Assembly: GCA_002682825.1 (NCBI GenBank)
Contig: NOKP01000004.1
Span: forward strand, 1,113,607-1,177,606
Origin: Neonectria sp. B-13
Lineage: Eukaryota; Ascomycota; Sordariomycetes; Hypocreales; Nectriaceae
Direction of reading: 5' to 3'
DNA length: 64,000 nt
Shown: one piece after another, positions 35,234-45,807 of the stretch
How positions within the stretch are numbered: the stretch's first letter is position 1
Layout of the letters: each line of letters opens with the position of its first letter
The notes under the pieces: generated by a model
Seen by the model: the letters and a program-made list of their open reading frames with translations, nothing else
Told to the model about the DNA's origin: nothing
Database searches by the model: none
Program-made: the position numbers and the translations under genes

Positions 35234-37115
35234 ATGTTCAGGAGCATTCTCCGCCCGAGGAGACTCATCTGCACCTGGAATCTCTCGCAGGTTGGGAGGT
35301 TCGTCATTTGCCCAGGCTATGCAGCAGCACCTTTATCATTGGCACGCATAACGCAGAGCAGGGTGCTCTCAAGACCTTTGTCACAAAAATCACCGTCTTC
35401 GGATATCGCGGATGATTATTCTCGATTTCCTGCCATTGGTGATACGATCTATGCCCTGTCGACTGCCCAGGGCCGGGCTGGCATTGCCGTTATTCGGATT
35501 TCTGGCCCCTCAAGTTTAGAAGTACGCGTGTCCTGCGGTCGGCTAGAACAACTTGACTGACGATGGGATCAAGGTATACAAGGCATTGTGTCCGTCAAAG
35601 GCACTACCCAAGCCAAGATATGCAACTGTGCGACCCCTCTACGACCCCCAGACCTCAGAGGATCCAATAGTTTTGGACTCAGAAGCCCTTGTTCTCTACT
35701 TCCCTAGTCCAAAAACCGTGACGGGAGAAGATGTAATGGAACTGCATGTCCACGGCGGACCAGCTACTGTCAAGGCTGTCCTCTCTGCAATCCCACGGTG
35801 CTCCACGGCTGAGCGCATCCGGTATGCCGAGCCTGGGGAATTTACAAAGCGAGCCTTCTTCAACAACCGTCTCGATTTAGCCCAGATCGAATCACTGAGC
35901 GACACCCTCGCGGCTGAGACGGAGCAGCAACGTCGCGCTGCGGTACGTGGCAACTCGGGCGCACTCGGGCGCACATATGAGGCCTGGAGAGAACAGCTGT
36001 TACTAGCCCGCGCAGAAATAGAAGCGCTGATTGATTTTTCCGAAGATCAGCATTTTGATGAATCCGAATCCGATTTGCTGGGGAACGTGAAGGAGCAGGT
36101 GGCCAGAATGCTGCACAGCATCGAGCTGCATGAGCAAGGGAGCCAGCGGAACGAGCTGCTGAAAAACGGAATCCGAATTGCGCTCCTGGGCCCGCCAAAT
36201 GTCGGAAAGAGCTCGCTCATGAACTTAATCGTCGGGCGCGAGGCATCCATTGTCTCTGGCGAGGCTGGCACAACACGAGATATTGTGGAGGCCAGTCTCG
36301 ACATACGCGGTTATCTTTGCTCATTCGCTGACACAGCCGGGTTCCGGTCAGAACAGTCCAAGTCGATTGGTGGGGCAGCGGTAGCTGCGATTGGAGCTGT
36401 TGAAGAGGAGGGAATTCGGAGGGCGAAGCAAAAGGCCTTGAATTCGGACCTTGTTGTGGTATTGGCGTCTGTGGAGCAGGGATATGGGGGCTCGTTCATC
36501 CAATACGATCGGGAGACTCTAAACCTTGCAGTACGGGCCGAATCCTGTCTGATTGTGGTTAACAAACGAGATTCTGTCGATCCTGACGAGTTTACAAAAC
36601 TTCTCCAAGGCTTTAGAGAGACGGTCCAAGCACGAGATCCCAAGTTAGCGGCGGCTGAGCTCGTGTCGATCTCATGTAAGGAGGCTCAGACCACGGCTGT
36701 GGATACGAAGGATCCTGGTGGCATCCAAACGGTCATAGACAGCCTCGTCGATTCTTTCACGAGTATGACCTCAATGCCCGCTGAACTGCAGGATCTCCTC
36801 GGCGTCACGGAGCGGCAGCGGCAGCTCCTGGTCAAGTGCCGCCATCACTTGGAGGTCTTCATGGAGGAAGCGCAGGTGGAGGAGGGCGAGCCTGACGCGG
36901 ACGCGGTCCTGGCGGCCGAATATCTCCGGTACGCAGCTGGTTGCCTCGCACGGATAACAGGGCGTGGCGAGTTTGGAGACGTGGAGGATGTGCTGGGCGT
37001 CATCTTTGAAAAGTAAGTTCTGACCGTGGCTTCTGCGCCTCCATATCTGCCCACTTTTGCCGGAGAGATTGCGAATGCTGACCGAATGTTAACTAGATTT
37101 TGCGTGGGTAAATAA
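35234..37115 (+). CDS. MSS1: mitochondrial tRNA-modification GTPase Mss1 (MnmE/GTPBP3)
   Basis: Three exons: 35234-35521, 35574-37012 and a 19-nt last exon 37097-37115; 581 residues. The ATG at 35234 opens an Arg-rich, acid-poor leader typical of a mitochondrial presequence. Seen: the tetrahydrofolate-binding N-domain (DTIYALSTAQGRAGIAVIRI; HVHGGPATV; RYAEPGEFTKRAFFNNRLDL), the G domain with G1 GPPNVGKSS, G2 GTTRD, G3 DTAGF and G4 NKRD, and the C-terminal FCVGK encoded by the last exon. Known: MnmE with MnmG makes the 5-taurinomethyl or 5-carboxymethylaminomethyl group on wobble U34 of mitochondrial tRNAs, and the Cys of C-x-G-K is needed for activity in bacteria. Without the last exon the protein would lose this motif. 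Confidence 0.93.
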
Positions 37116-37786
37116 CGAGGAGTCAAGATCAAGAGAGACAGAGGAGTTGAAGAGACCATAGTGTATTTTGGGGGGGTTTTCGCAAACCTCCACGGTCTGT
37201 CTAAATCTAGGATGCTGTATCTAAAGAGTATGATGTCTAAGTTATAAACGCCGCCCAATGCAAACAAGGAAAGACAAGAAATTGTTTTCGTGTAGAGAGC
37301 GAGCCGTCCACCGCCAGGGTTTTAGGGTGCAATGATGAGAAGAGAAGGAATGGAGAATGAATCTAGGACAAAGGAGATGCGAAACCATGCCACAAGTGGG
37401 GGTTTCCTTTTTCGCTTGCCATTCCATGCCGCGCCGTGCCATGATTTTGTTGTTGAAAATGGAGTCGCCTTTTCAACTCCTTGCAATGCGATGCGAATTC
37501 CGATGTTGATGCTCGATGCCTGATGCCTGATGCCTGATGTTGGTTCTATGCCGATGCAAATGCCAATGCTGAAAATGCTGATGCTGATGCTGATGCGAGA
37601 TAAAGGAAGATGCAGATGAAGTTGAAGTTGGGAAGATCGAGAAAAAAGAAAATAAGACTCCATCCCAATGCTGGTCTCAAAAGAGATATCAAAACGCCCC
37701 ATCCATGCTGGCCCCCAGACTGGATGCAGTACTGGGGGGGTTGATTTGATGTACTTTTATTTGACTTTTGGAAGGGTGAGCTCCAT
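37116..37786. other. convergent 3' region with TGATGCC repeats
   Basis: No gene seen. At about 37510-37600 there is a run of related heptamers and hexamers (GATGCCT, GATGCT), probably a microsatellite in the 3' UTR of the GRSGYN gene. Confidence 0.6.
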
Positions 37787-38026
37787 TTACTCGTCGTCGT
37801 TGTCGGACTTGTTGTAGCCGGAGCGGCCCTTGTTGCCCGAGTCGTCATCATCGCCGTCCTTGTTGTAGCCGGAGCGGCCATAGTCGGCCTCGGGCCCGTT
37901 GTAGCCGGAGCGGCCGTAGTTGCTGTTGGTGGGCTTGGAGTCGGAGGTGTCGTCGCCGTCCTTGTTGTAGCCTGAGCGACCGAAGGAGGCGGAGGTGGGA
38001 GCGAAGGTAAGGGTGAAGGCAGCCAT
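37787..38026 (-). CDS. small GRSGYN-repeat acidic protein
   Basis: A single exon of 79 residues. I do not recognise the family. Seen: a short N-terminus (MAAFTLTFAPTSASF) followed by four copies of GRSGYN at about residues 16, 38, 50 and 67, three of them extended to GRSGYNK, with linkers of Asp, Asn, Ser and Gly; the C-terminus is SDNDDE. No Lys-Arg processing sites, no clear signal peptide, no Cys. The real-gene case rests on the upstream sequence: a TATATAA box at 38282-38288 on the same strand, then a CCA/CAA-rich leader of about 230 nt, the pattern of highly expressed fungal genes. Inference: a soluble, disordered, abundant protein. It could instead be the precursor of a modified repeat peptide, but the lack of a secretion signal and protease sites argues against the known fungal classes. 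Confidence 0.7.
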   Translation of the reverse strand: MAAFTLTFAPTSASFGRSGYNKDGDDTSDSKPTNSNYGRSGYNGPEADYGRSGYNKDGDDDDSGNKGRSGYNKSDNDDE

Positions 38027-38159
38027 TGCAAGAGATTTGTGTGTATGTTGGGATTTGGATGTGATTTTGGGAGTGGGAGTGTGGGTTGTTATAGAAGATT
38101 GGGTTGTGGTGCAGGTTGTGGTGGTGGTTGTGTTAGTGGTCGGTGATAGTGATGAAGAG

Positions 38160-38205
38160 TTGCTTGGGTGAGGTGGTGGTGGTGGTGGTGGTGGTGGTAG
38201 AGGCT
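38160..38205 (-). repeat. ACC/CCA trinucleotide tract in the leader
   Basis: An uninterrupted (ACC)n run followed by more CCA-type units on the minus strand, inside the presumed 5' UTR of the GRSGYN gene. Confidence 0.75.
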
Positions 38206-38281
38206 GTTGATGATTGAGTGTGTTGAGTGTGTGTTGATGGTGGTGATGATTTATTGATTTGACTCCGGCGATGCTGGAGGG

Positions 38282-38288
38282 TTATATA
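38282..38288 (-). promoter_or_regulatory. TATA box of the GRSGYN gene
   Basis: TATATAA on the minus strand about 256 bp before the ATG. The intervening leader is rich in CCA, CAA and CACA units and lacks G, as in strongly transcribed ascomycete genes. Transcription should start around 38255 (inference). Confidence 0.6.
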
Positions 38289-41200
38289 CAAGATGCATCT
38301 CAACTGAGATATGTCTCCTAGGTGTCGAGAACCCAAAAGATGGTGGTGTGCGAGGACGCGATGCTGCACGCCCCCCCCCGTCCACTTGCACGAGCCACAA
38401 CCGCTGCAAGTGTGCAAGTACACCAACTTTTTTTTTGGGTTTCCCGAGCTGCCGAGCCGATTCCAAACAAAGAAACAGATGACGGAATGCGAGCCAAACG
38501 AGCGGTTGACCCAAAGCCCGACAAGGCCGGGCAAGTGGTGGACTGCGCCATGTCGGCGAACAGCAGGGGTGGCTGGAGAGCCGTGAGTGGGCAGTATAAC
38601 GGGCGACGGGGTCGTAGGGCTGAGGATAAACACAGACACAGACACATACACCCAGAGACAAGACACGGTCCGGCCACAGCAGCTTGTCTGTCAGCCCTTC
38701 AGCCCGGTGGGCGCCACCTTTTCCCATTTTCATTTTTGGAGGGGCGTTTTTCTTTTTGTCCCATCTCTGCTTACGGCCCATCAGCCACAGCCACCCCTGG
38801 AACATTCCTTGACCCTTGTTGATGAGCGAGAGCAAAGTACGAAACGGACAGACAGACTCTATTCGTATGCCGGGGAGAACAGTTGTCGGTGGCATCCCGG
38901 CGCATGCGAATAAGACGACGAGATGGGTGGGCGGGTACACTCGCAAGTTCCCGTACAACCACCCTCTGCAGTCCGTACGCGAGATCAGAGACACGGTGAC
39001 ACGGCTCGCTGCAAGGCACAATGACAGTGTGTGCTGCTTGCTGTCTCTCCCATCCCCTAATGGCCCCCCCCATCGCCGTCCCGGCTTTCCGGTATCTGAC
39101 GCCGTTGGTTGACGAACCCTCCCATTCTCTGGACTCATGTATGCGATATGCGTCTCGGTGTCGATCTTGTCGACGTCATTGGATGACTCCTCGGTCAAGT
39201 GTCGACGACCATGTGATATCGCACTCGGAGCGGTTTCTTACGACGTCCTTCCAGCGCTTCCGGCTCCATGCCTCGTGATCGGTTGATTGAGCCAAGATGA
39301 TTTCGTAAGTGTCTCAGTTCAGTTAGTTTCGTCCTCGTAACGTGTCCACTGAAACCATTCCGGGGAAACGCTGTAAGCCCACCGTACTGTACGAAGTAAC
39401 TTATGGAGTATTCGTACTGATTACCCGCGAATCGTTTCACTGCTGCCTATCTGTCTATCGAGGGCCCATGATGCAATACCCGTCGACCTGCATCGGCCAA
39501 CCCCGTGGGATCCACCCGTCACCACCACCTCCACCACCTCCACCACACGCTGATACCCAGATCTCACTGCTTTCGATGCTCACAATCGCTTCGCTCGCTT
39601 CATCCAGCACCCTGTTTCGGACTTCAACGATCGCCGAACTCACCTAGTCTACCTCCCGAGTTCTTTTTCTCTGCTCGCCCGCCCTCACCACATTCAGGGC
39701 CCTCACCGCTATGACACGAACTGACTCACTCGACGTAAGCGGCCGATCTATCATCTGCACGTACATCGTTGCCGCCGACAGCCACCATCATCGCCGGTTC
39801 ACCCAGTGCCCCGGGAACCCACCCACGAGCAATGGAACGTAGCAACTCGTCCGGATCGGGCAACCGCGCATCCCAGAGAGGCTTCTGCGGTTCATCTCCC
39901 AACGGCCATGTAAGAAAGACAGACGGGCGAAGCGGCGGTGTGATTGGGTCGGGAGTTTTGCATGCCGGCTTTGGGATGCCTACCGTGACAGATGCCGCAA
40001 GCCCCCGATTACCACGGACCTCCCGGGGGTCCGCCATTGTGAGTCTTCAGGAGAGTGTGGCAGGGACCATCGGGGTACTGACCGGGGTGAACCAGCCTTG
40101 ACCGAGATCATTGGGACGCTCACCTATTGGCCAGCCACCTACAGGGCTCTGCGCGGATGGCTCTCCGGCCGAGAGACGGAGCACTGGTGCATCTCTTGGA
40201 GGTTGGAGGTTGGATCCACCACCATGTGCCCGATGAGTAAGGCCCTCTACCCCCGTCTCTCAATAGTCCCATCATCTCATCCAAGCCTTACTGGCTGCAT
40301 CTCGAAACCGTCCAACCACAGTCCCAAACACGCTCCTGGCTCTCTGGTCCAGCCCCGTTCCGCCGCCACAACCTGGTACCCCGCCACACCAACTCAAGCC
40401 CCATTGCCCCACCATTAAGCGCCTTAAAAATAGCACTCTGGCTCACTCTGGCTCCTCATTCGCTTCTTAGCGCGCGTCTGGCCCCCGCGGATCCACATCC
40501 CGTCTCGCTCACCAGCCGCCGCCTGCACCGCCTCACCTCGTCGAACCCATCCTCCAACCAGACCTCGTCTTCTGCAACATCCACATTTCTCGCATCTCCC
40601 AGGCACACACAGCCTGCTCGGCGAACCACATGGCAGCGCGGTTCCCAAAAGTCAGCCTTGCCTGCGCTCCGTGCCCCGTGCTCACCTGTCCCGTCAGACC
40701 GGCTGCCTCTTCAGACCCTGGCTCAGATCCCGATCGCTTGACACATGGGCCTTCATTTCGTTTCGTTCGTTCTTGACCTTGGCTCCCCCTTGGGACAGGC
40801 GTCCTGGGCCCGGGAGCCTGTCTCGGGAAGGAAGCGCGATGAGGCCCTGGTCCATGCTTGTCTCACAGGAACGACCCTGTCGCAAAGGCCCGAGGACGAC
40901 TACCTGCCCCAATCATGGCCCTGAACTTCACTCGGAGTCGAGAATAGCACACCACTAGCCTCAGCCCTGTACGAACGACACGTTTGCGGCTCTTGCAACG
41001 TGCCTTGGCAGCGCTCTGTTTAACGGTATTCGTCTTGTTTCTGCTGCAGCTTCGACACAGTCACATGCAACGTTCCAGACTTTGACCCGTCGAGTAATAA
41101 TCGACGAGATGCATATCATCATGACATCGGTTCTTAGTCATTAATTCCACGACTCAACCCCCGTCTCCATGACTCGCCTGCGGTGAGCCCGCCGCTTACA

Positions 41201-41583
41201 CCAACCAACGCATTACTCACTTCACCTCATCTTCCTTGAGCCATCATGTACTGTGCCAGCCTGGACATCGTCAGCGGCTGTGACGGGGAGCGTTTCACCT
41301 AGAAGCGGTATCATGAAGCGAGCTCGCTGCAAGTACCGCTGATCTACACGAGGCGCATTTGACCGCCGACTCTACATCAAACCTATTGGAAGTCGCAATG
41401 GGACTTCAACACTTGCACTTTGGTCATCACCTCTCACATGGCTTAGACGTATCAGGTAACCTTTCTGCCTCGTTGCCAGCAACGGACTGACTCAACTGTC
41501 CGCCGACGTCCGCTATGTGGATTTTAACATCTATGCACGCGGGTCTGAACCCCCGTCTCTTCGCGGCATCGTAATCGACTAGC
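38289..41583. other. 3.3-kb spacer without a supported gene
   Basis: Upstream of the GRSGYN gene promoter and downstream of the glucosidase stop. Open frames on both strands are short or lack splice support and domains. The stretch 39480-39720 on the plus strand is C/T-rich and looks like a promoter-leader, followed by ATG at 39711 in a poor frame; a small spliced or non-coding transcript there is possible but unsupported. Confidence 0.5.
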
Positions 41584-44157
41584 TCACAGCTCATCCTTTG
41601 TTCGGCCCCCATCACTTGGCTCCTCCATAGCCATGACTTTGACTACCAAGCTCGTCCACCCGGTGAAGTGTTTCGTCCGCTGTCCGGCGCCCGTGTCGGG
41701 ATTGTACTGCTCCCACGCGAAGCCAGTCTCCTCCCAGCTCTTGTAAATCGTGTCAACAAGGTTCTTGCGCAACTGGGAGAACAGATCCCGGGCCTTCTCT
41801 CGGTAGGGACCCTCCTGAGAAGCGACATTCTAGAGCCAGGGTCAGTCATATCGAACCATAATTCAGGGGAAAGTGAGAAAATAGGGGCGCAACTTACTCG
41901 CAGCTGAGACACAGCCAAGTAGTTGATGGGCATCCAGACGGGGCTACGCCAGTAGTTCTCGCCTGTGCCGTAGAACTCATCCTGCTTGCTCAAACTACGC
42001 AGTCCGTGGGGGCTAAAGAGGTGGTCCTCGTCGCCAATGAGGTCCAAGATCTTGCCTAGCTTGGGGTCGTCGGGCTTCATCAGACCAACTAGGAACGGGA
42101 ACAACGAGATATATCCCTTGTGGCACACCAGCTTATGCTCCTCGTACTCGTCAATCGTCGCGTCGCAGTAGCAGCCCTCCTCCTCCGACCAGTGGAGGTC
42201 GTCCAAGTTGTGCTCGATGGCCGTAAGCGCCTTCTCGTATTCAGCCACGTCCTCGTCGATGCCCAGCGCGTCCGCGATGTTCAGCAGCGACTTGGCCATG
42301 AGACCCACCCACGACATGAGGTCGACGTGCAGCTCGCCGGGGTGCGGGGGCTGCGCTCGCGGGTAGTCGTCCAGGCCACTTGTCAAGATGTGTGTCTCCG
42401 TTCGGCCCTTCCATCGGTACGCCTCCTTGCTCGAGAAGGCCTCGCGGTCGTATGACTTGATATCACCGCGCTGAGTCTTGCGGAACCAATCATACTGGCG
42501 GCGTAGGAGGGGGTAGATTTTGCGTATATACGCCTCTCCGAGCTCGATGTTGTCGAGGTGAGCCGTCTGCAGAGGATTGCTAGCCGATAGCTGCTCCTTG
42601 CCGGCAGGTTGAGTTCCGTTGGCTGCGCGGAGGCGCTCCATGAACCCCTCTAGAATGAGGAAGAGAGTCGGCGGGTTGGCGTAGTGAGGGTATTGGACCC
42701 GAAACTCTTCGGGCACCTTGTCGCGTGCCTCTGCGCCGAGAATCTGCTCTCGGGCAATCCAGCCATCTTCATCCATGGTGTTGTACCAGCTGCTAACAAT
42801 CTCCAGTGTCAGGTCGATATCCCAATCCGCAATCGGCACAAGGTGGAATCCTTCGTCCCAAAGGAAACCTCGAGGGAAAAAGGGCCGCGACGGAACACTC
42901 GTAAACAGCTCGTATGGTCCCTCGGGCGTTTGCTGTCTCCGGGCTCTCGCCTCCGCAGCGTCCTTCCAGAATCCTTCGTCTTCTTCATCATACTCGGGCG
43001 CATACGACCGGTCGATGATCTGATGGCCGTTGAAGTATCCCACGCCACCCAAGAGGTTGGAGAACATGCTCTTGCCGAACTTCTTGTACTTCTCGGCCGT
43101 GTAGGGAGCCTTGAGGTCAAAGACACTAGAGAAGCGCTCGGTAAAGAACTCGGAAGTCTGCTTGATTTCCTCCGTCACGTCTTCAGACTTGAGCTCCCTG
43201 CTGGCCGACGCGGACGAGAAGATGACGTCAAACTCAAAGGACCCTTCGAACGTTTTCTGCACAATGTGCACATTGCCTTTACCGGGCTGGTGGTTCACGC
43301 GGTAGACCTGCCACGGCGGCGGCGGGTCGGCCATGTCGGCGTTTTCTTGGACGACCTTCACAGCTTCCTGGAGGTGCGTGTACACGACCGCCTTGCCTTG
43401 CCACACCATCTCCGGAGGAACGTCTGCACTGACAATGACGGTGGTGTCTCCGTGTCGATTGGGCAAAAGAGGGTGGTTAGTCGATGGGTGCTTTCCATTG
43501 CCCTTTGTGACGAGAAGCTTGTAGTCGCCCAGGGTCTTGGAGTTTCCCTTCAGCTCTACATCTCCCTCGAAGCCGAATTCAGTGCCCTGGCCGTCAACGG
43601 CCAACTCACCGCCCCCCTCTTGGGCGATGTAGTAAAACAGCATCGTCTTGGTGTCGGGAGGAACACCCTCTCGCAGTTGGCCCTTGATCCTGGCAGCCCA
43701 GCTGCCGCCATGGTTCCCACCGGGAATCTTGACAAACGAAGTCGTGAGGTCGATTCTGTTCCCCTCGTCGTGGATTGTCTGCGCTCCGCCAGTACGAGCA
43801 TCATACTCGTCCCACCCATATCCGTGGATATCCTCGCCCTGTTCGCAAGTGTACCGGAAGCCTAACAAGGACAAGTGTTAGCATGCGCACAACTCCCGGG
43901 ACGGCCCGCCCGCACATACCATTCTGGATGTCGTCGAAAGCGTCGACCCTCCCCCACATCAACCCCGTCCACAGCGCATCAGGCGTCCGCGGCCGCACGC
44001 CAAAGTACAGGTTCGGTTTGTAGGGGCCCCAGAAGAGGCTCTCGTTGTTCTGGCGCCCGATTTCGGCGGTGAGCACTGAGGGAGCGTCGGCGTCGTCCGC
44101 AGCTAAGGTGCCCAGAGCGAGGACGGCTGCGACCACCAATTGCGCCAGCTTCGCCAT
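41584..44157 (-). CDS. CWH41: ER mannosyl-oligosaccharide glucosidase I (GH63)
   Basis: Three exons: 44157-43920, 43861-41898 and 41829-41584; 815 residues. Seen: a signal peptide (AQLVVAAVLALGTLA), then NESLFWGPYKPNLYFGVRPR and TPDALWTGLMW at the start of the mature protein, typical of glucosidase I; the central RPFFPRGFLWDEGFHLVPIA; TETHILTSGLDDYPR; GTGENYWRSPVWMPINYLA; and a C-terminal WEQYNPDTGAGQRTKHFTGW close to the end. Known: this GH63 enzyme trims the outermost glucose of Glc3Man9GlcNAc2 in the ER lumen, the first step of N-glycan processing and needed for beta-1,6-glucan and wall integrity in yeast. Yeast Cwh41 is a type II membrane protein; here the N-terminal segment looks cleavable, so the form may be soluble. 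A long antisense frame over the gene is a shadow. Confidence 0.93.
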
Positions 44158-44539
44158 GTTGGCAAGATCAGGACTGCTTCCTCAAGACTCGCAGGATACC
44201 TTAAAAAAAGATAAAAGAGTCGTACTAGAACAAAAGGTGCTATGTCGCCGGCGTGTTTCTGCGCGACCGAGCAGAGTGAACACGTTGACCGATAGTGGTT
44301 GGCGATGCCCCAAGATGCAAGGCTGAAGCTCTAGGACATGGTGGTCTTGGCAGGCACAAGCTCCGGCCAATAGAATTGTGGCCTCCCGCACAGGCCCCCG
44401 CCACCTTAATTGAGATCCACCCACCGCGCCACGCCCAGTTCGTCGTTTCTTTCAGCCTCCCCAAAAGTCGACGCTTTGCCGAGCCTTGACATCATTCCCA
44501 ATCCTCCTTCAGCTTCACTCTTTCTTCAACGCTAGAACC
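44158..44539. promoter_or_regulatory. divergent promoter, glucosidase I / SNRNP27
   Basis: A compact 0.38-kb spacer between two start codons that point away from each other, so it must serve both genes. The right end is C/T-rich. No TATA box seen. Confidence 0.6.
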
Positions 44540-45346
44540 ATGGCCGACCCCCGCCGCCGCCACCGGCCAGACAGCCGCCAGATGTGGGACGAGTCCGACC
44601 GCCGAGATCGTCGCGGCGGCCCGCGCGACCGCGATAGGGACCGCGATAGAGACACCGATCGACGAGGGTATCGCTCCCGCTCACGCGACCGCCGTGGCGG
44701 ACACCGAGATCGCTCGCGCTCCCCCGAGAGGAGAAACGCTGGCCGCGGTGGCGATAGGAACAGGCCGCGTGGCCGTAGGGATGGGCCGCGACAGTTCGAC
44801 GACAGAGATCGCGGGGATAGACGTGGAGATGCCGGCGAGGACGATGCTGCTCGGCTCCGTCGCGATGATGAAATAAACAAACAAAGTGCGACCTCCCCAC
44901 ACTCCCTTCCCAGAGAAACAAGGCTAACTCTTCTTCAAGACAAACCCCGCCGCTCTGCCTCGCCCCTCAGCCGCTCACACAGTCCCTCCCACGACTCAGC
45001 GCTGCCCACGCGCTCCAAGCCCGACGCAAAGAAGCCTGTCCCGCACATGTCCTTCAACGTCTCCGCTCGGGAAAGCCGTTCTCCGCGACGCAACGACAAA
45101 GACGAAGCAGGCGATGACGACGACGCCATGGACGCCGGCGAGGTGTCGGAAGGCGAGGAGCCCGAGGTGGACGAGGACGAGGCGGCGATGCAGGCCATGA
45201 TGGGCTTCGGCGGCTTTGGCACGACCAAAAACAAGAAGGTTGCGGGCAACAATGTTGGAGCCGTCAAGAAGGAGAAGAAGCTGGAGTACCGTCAGTACAT
45301 GAACCGGCAGGGCGGATTCAACAGGCCCCTGAGTCCCTCGAGGTAA
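44540..45346 (+). CDS. SNRNP27: U4/U6.U5 tri-snRNP 27K protein homologue
   Basis: Seen: an N-terminus dense in Arg/Asp/Ser dipeptides (RDRDRDRDRDTDRRGYRSRS and on) and a conserved C-terminus: MMGFGGFGTTKNKK, VKKEKKLEYRQYMNRQGGFN, RPL. The C-terminal box is the SNRNP27/RY1 signature (PF08648). Start MADPRRRH has context AACCATGG. Known: the 27K protein joins the tri-snRNP and is linked to the precatalytic spliceosome and 5' splice-site fidelity. Intron question: the open frame runs through without a stop (268 residues), but 44886-44939 looks like a 54-nt intron (donor GTGCGA, branch GCTAAC, acceptor AAG) whose removal keeps the frame and gives 250 residues. Both forms are possible. Confidence 0.88.
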   Translation: MADPRRRHRPDSRQMWDESDRRDRRGGPRDRDRDRDRDTDRRGYRSRSRDRRGGHRDRSRSPERRNAGRGGDRNRPRGRRDGPRQFDDRDRGDRRGDAGEDDAARLRRDDEINKQSATSPHSLPRETRLTLLQDKPRRSASPLSRSHSPSHDSALPTRSKPDAKKPVPHMSFNVSARESRSPRRNDKDEAGDDDDAMDAGEVSEGEEPEVDEDEAAMQAMMGFGGFGTTKNKKVAGNNVGAVKKEKKLEYRQYMNRQGGFNRPLSPSR

Positions 45347-45807
45347 GCCAGCAATGGATGACAGTAGAGGCTCGGTCCGAAGCAGGCATGACTTAATGAT
45401 TTAATATCCGTTTGAAGAAAAGAATAAGGGCTGGGCCAAAACCAGTATATAAGAGAGCAGGATTTTCCAGGAGGCGTTCAGAATAAGGGCATCACATAAT
45501 AACACATCCATAAAGACTCCAAGAAACCCATGACATTTAGGTAAAGAATACCAGGCATGGTGAATTGTGCCCGTAAGCAGAGCGGAGTAAACCCAACCAG
45601 GACTTCCGATCCGCCCATAGCTATCTAGTTCTTAGAAAGATTCCGGCCATGTCTCCGTTCAAAAACGCTCCTCTTCTCTTGTGCTCCAGCTCTATGTGCT
45701 AATGTAGACATTACGTACGGGGCGCGCGTGATATTTGGCACACTGCTCGCTCCTATGTTGGCGTCCGACACCATGCTATGCATTTCCCGGTTAAACCCTG
45801 TCCCTCC
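45347..45807. other. convergent 3' region
   Basis: Between the stops of SNRNP27 and the formin gene. No gene seen. Confidence 0.6.

Noticed and set aside
37500..37605. GATGCC/GATGCT run as a CRISPR array or snoRNA cluster
   Set aside because: Units are 6-7 bp without spacers of constant length; it is a microsatellite in a eukaryotic genome.
37787..38026. GRSGYN protein as a ustiloxin-type peptide precursor or alpha-pheromone precursor
   Set aside because: Both classes need a signal peptide and repeated dibasic (Lys-Arg) cuts, and neither is present.
39769..40101. 110-codon plus-strand frame MPPTATIIAG
   Set aside because: No domain, no splice partner and a low-complexity composition; not enough to call a gene.
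42684..43865. 393-codon plus-strand frame
   Set aside because: Antisense to the well-supported glucosidase I gene.
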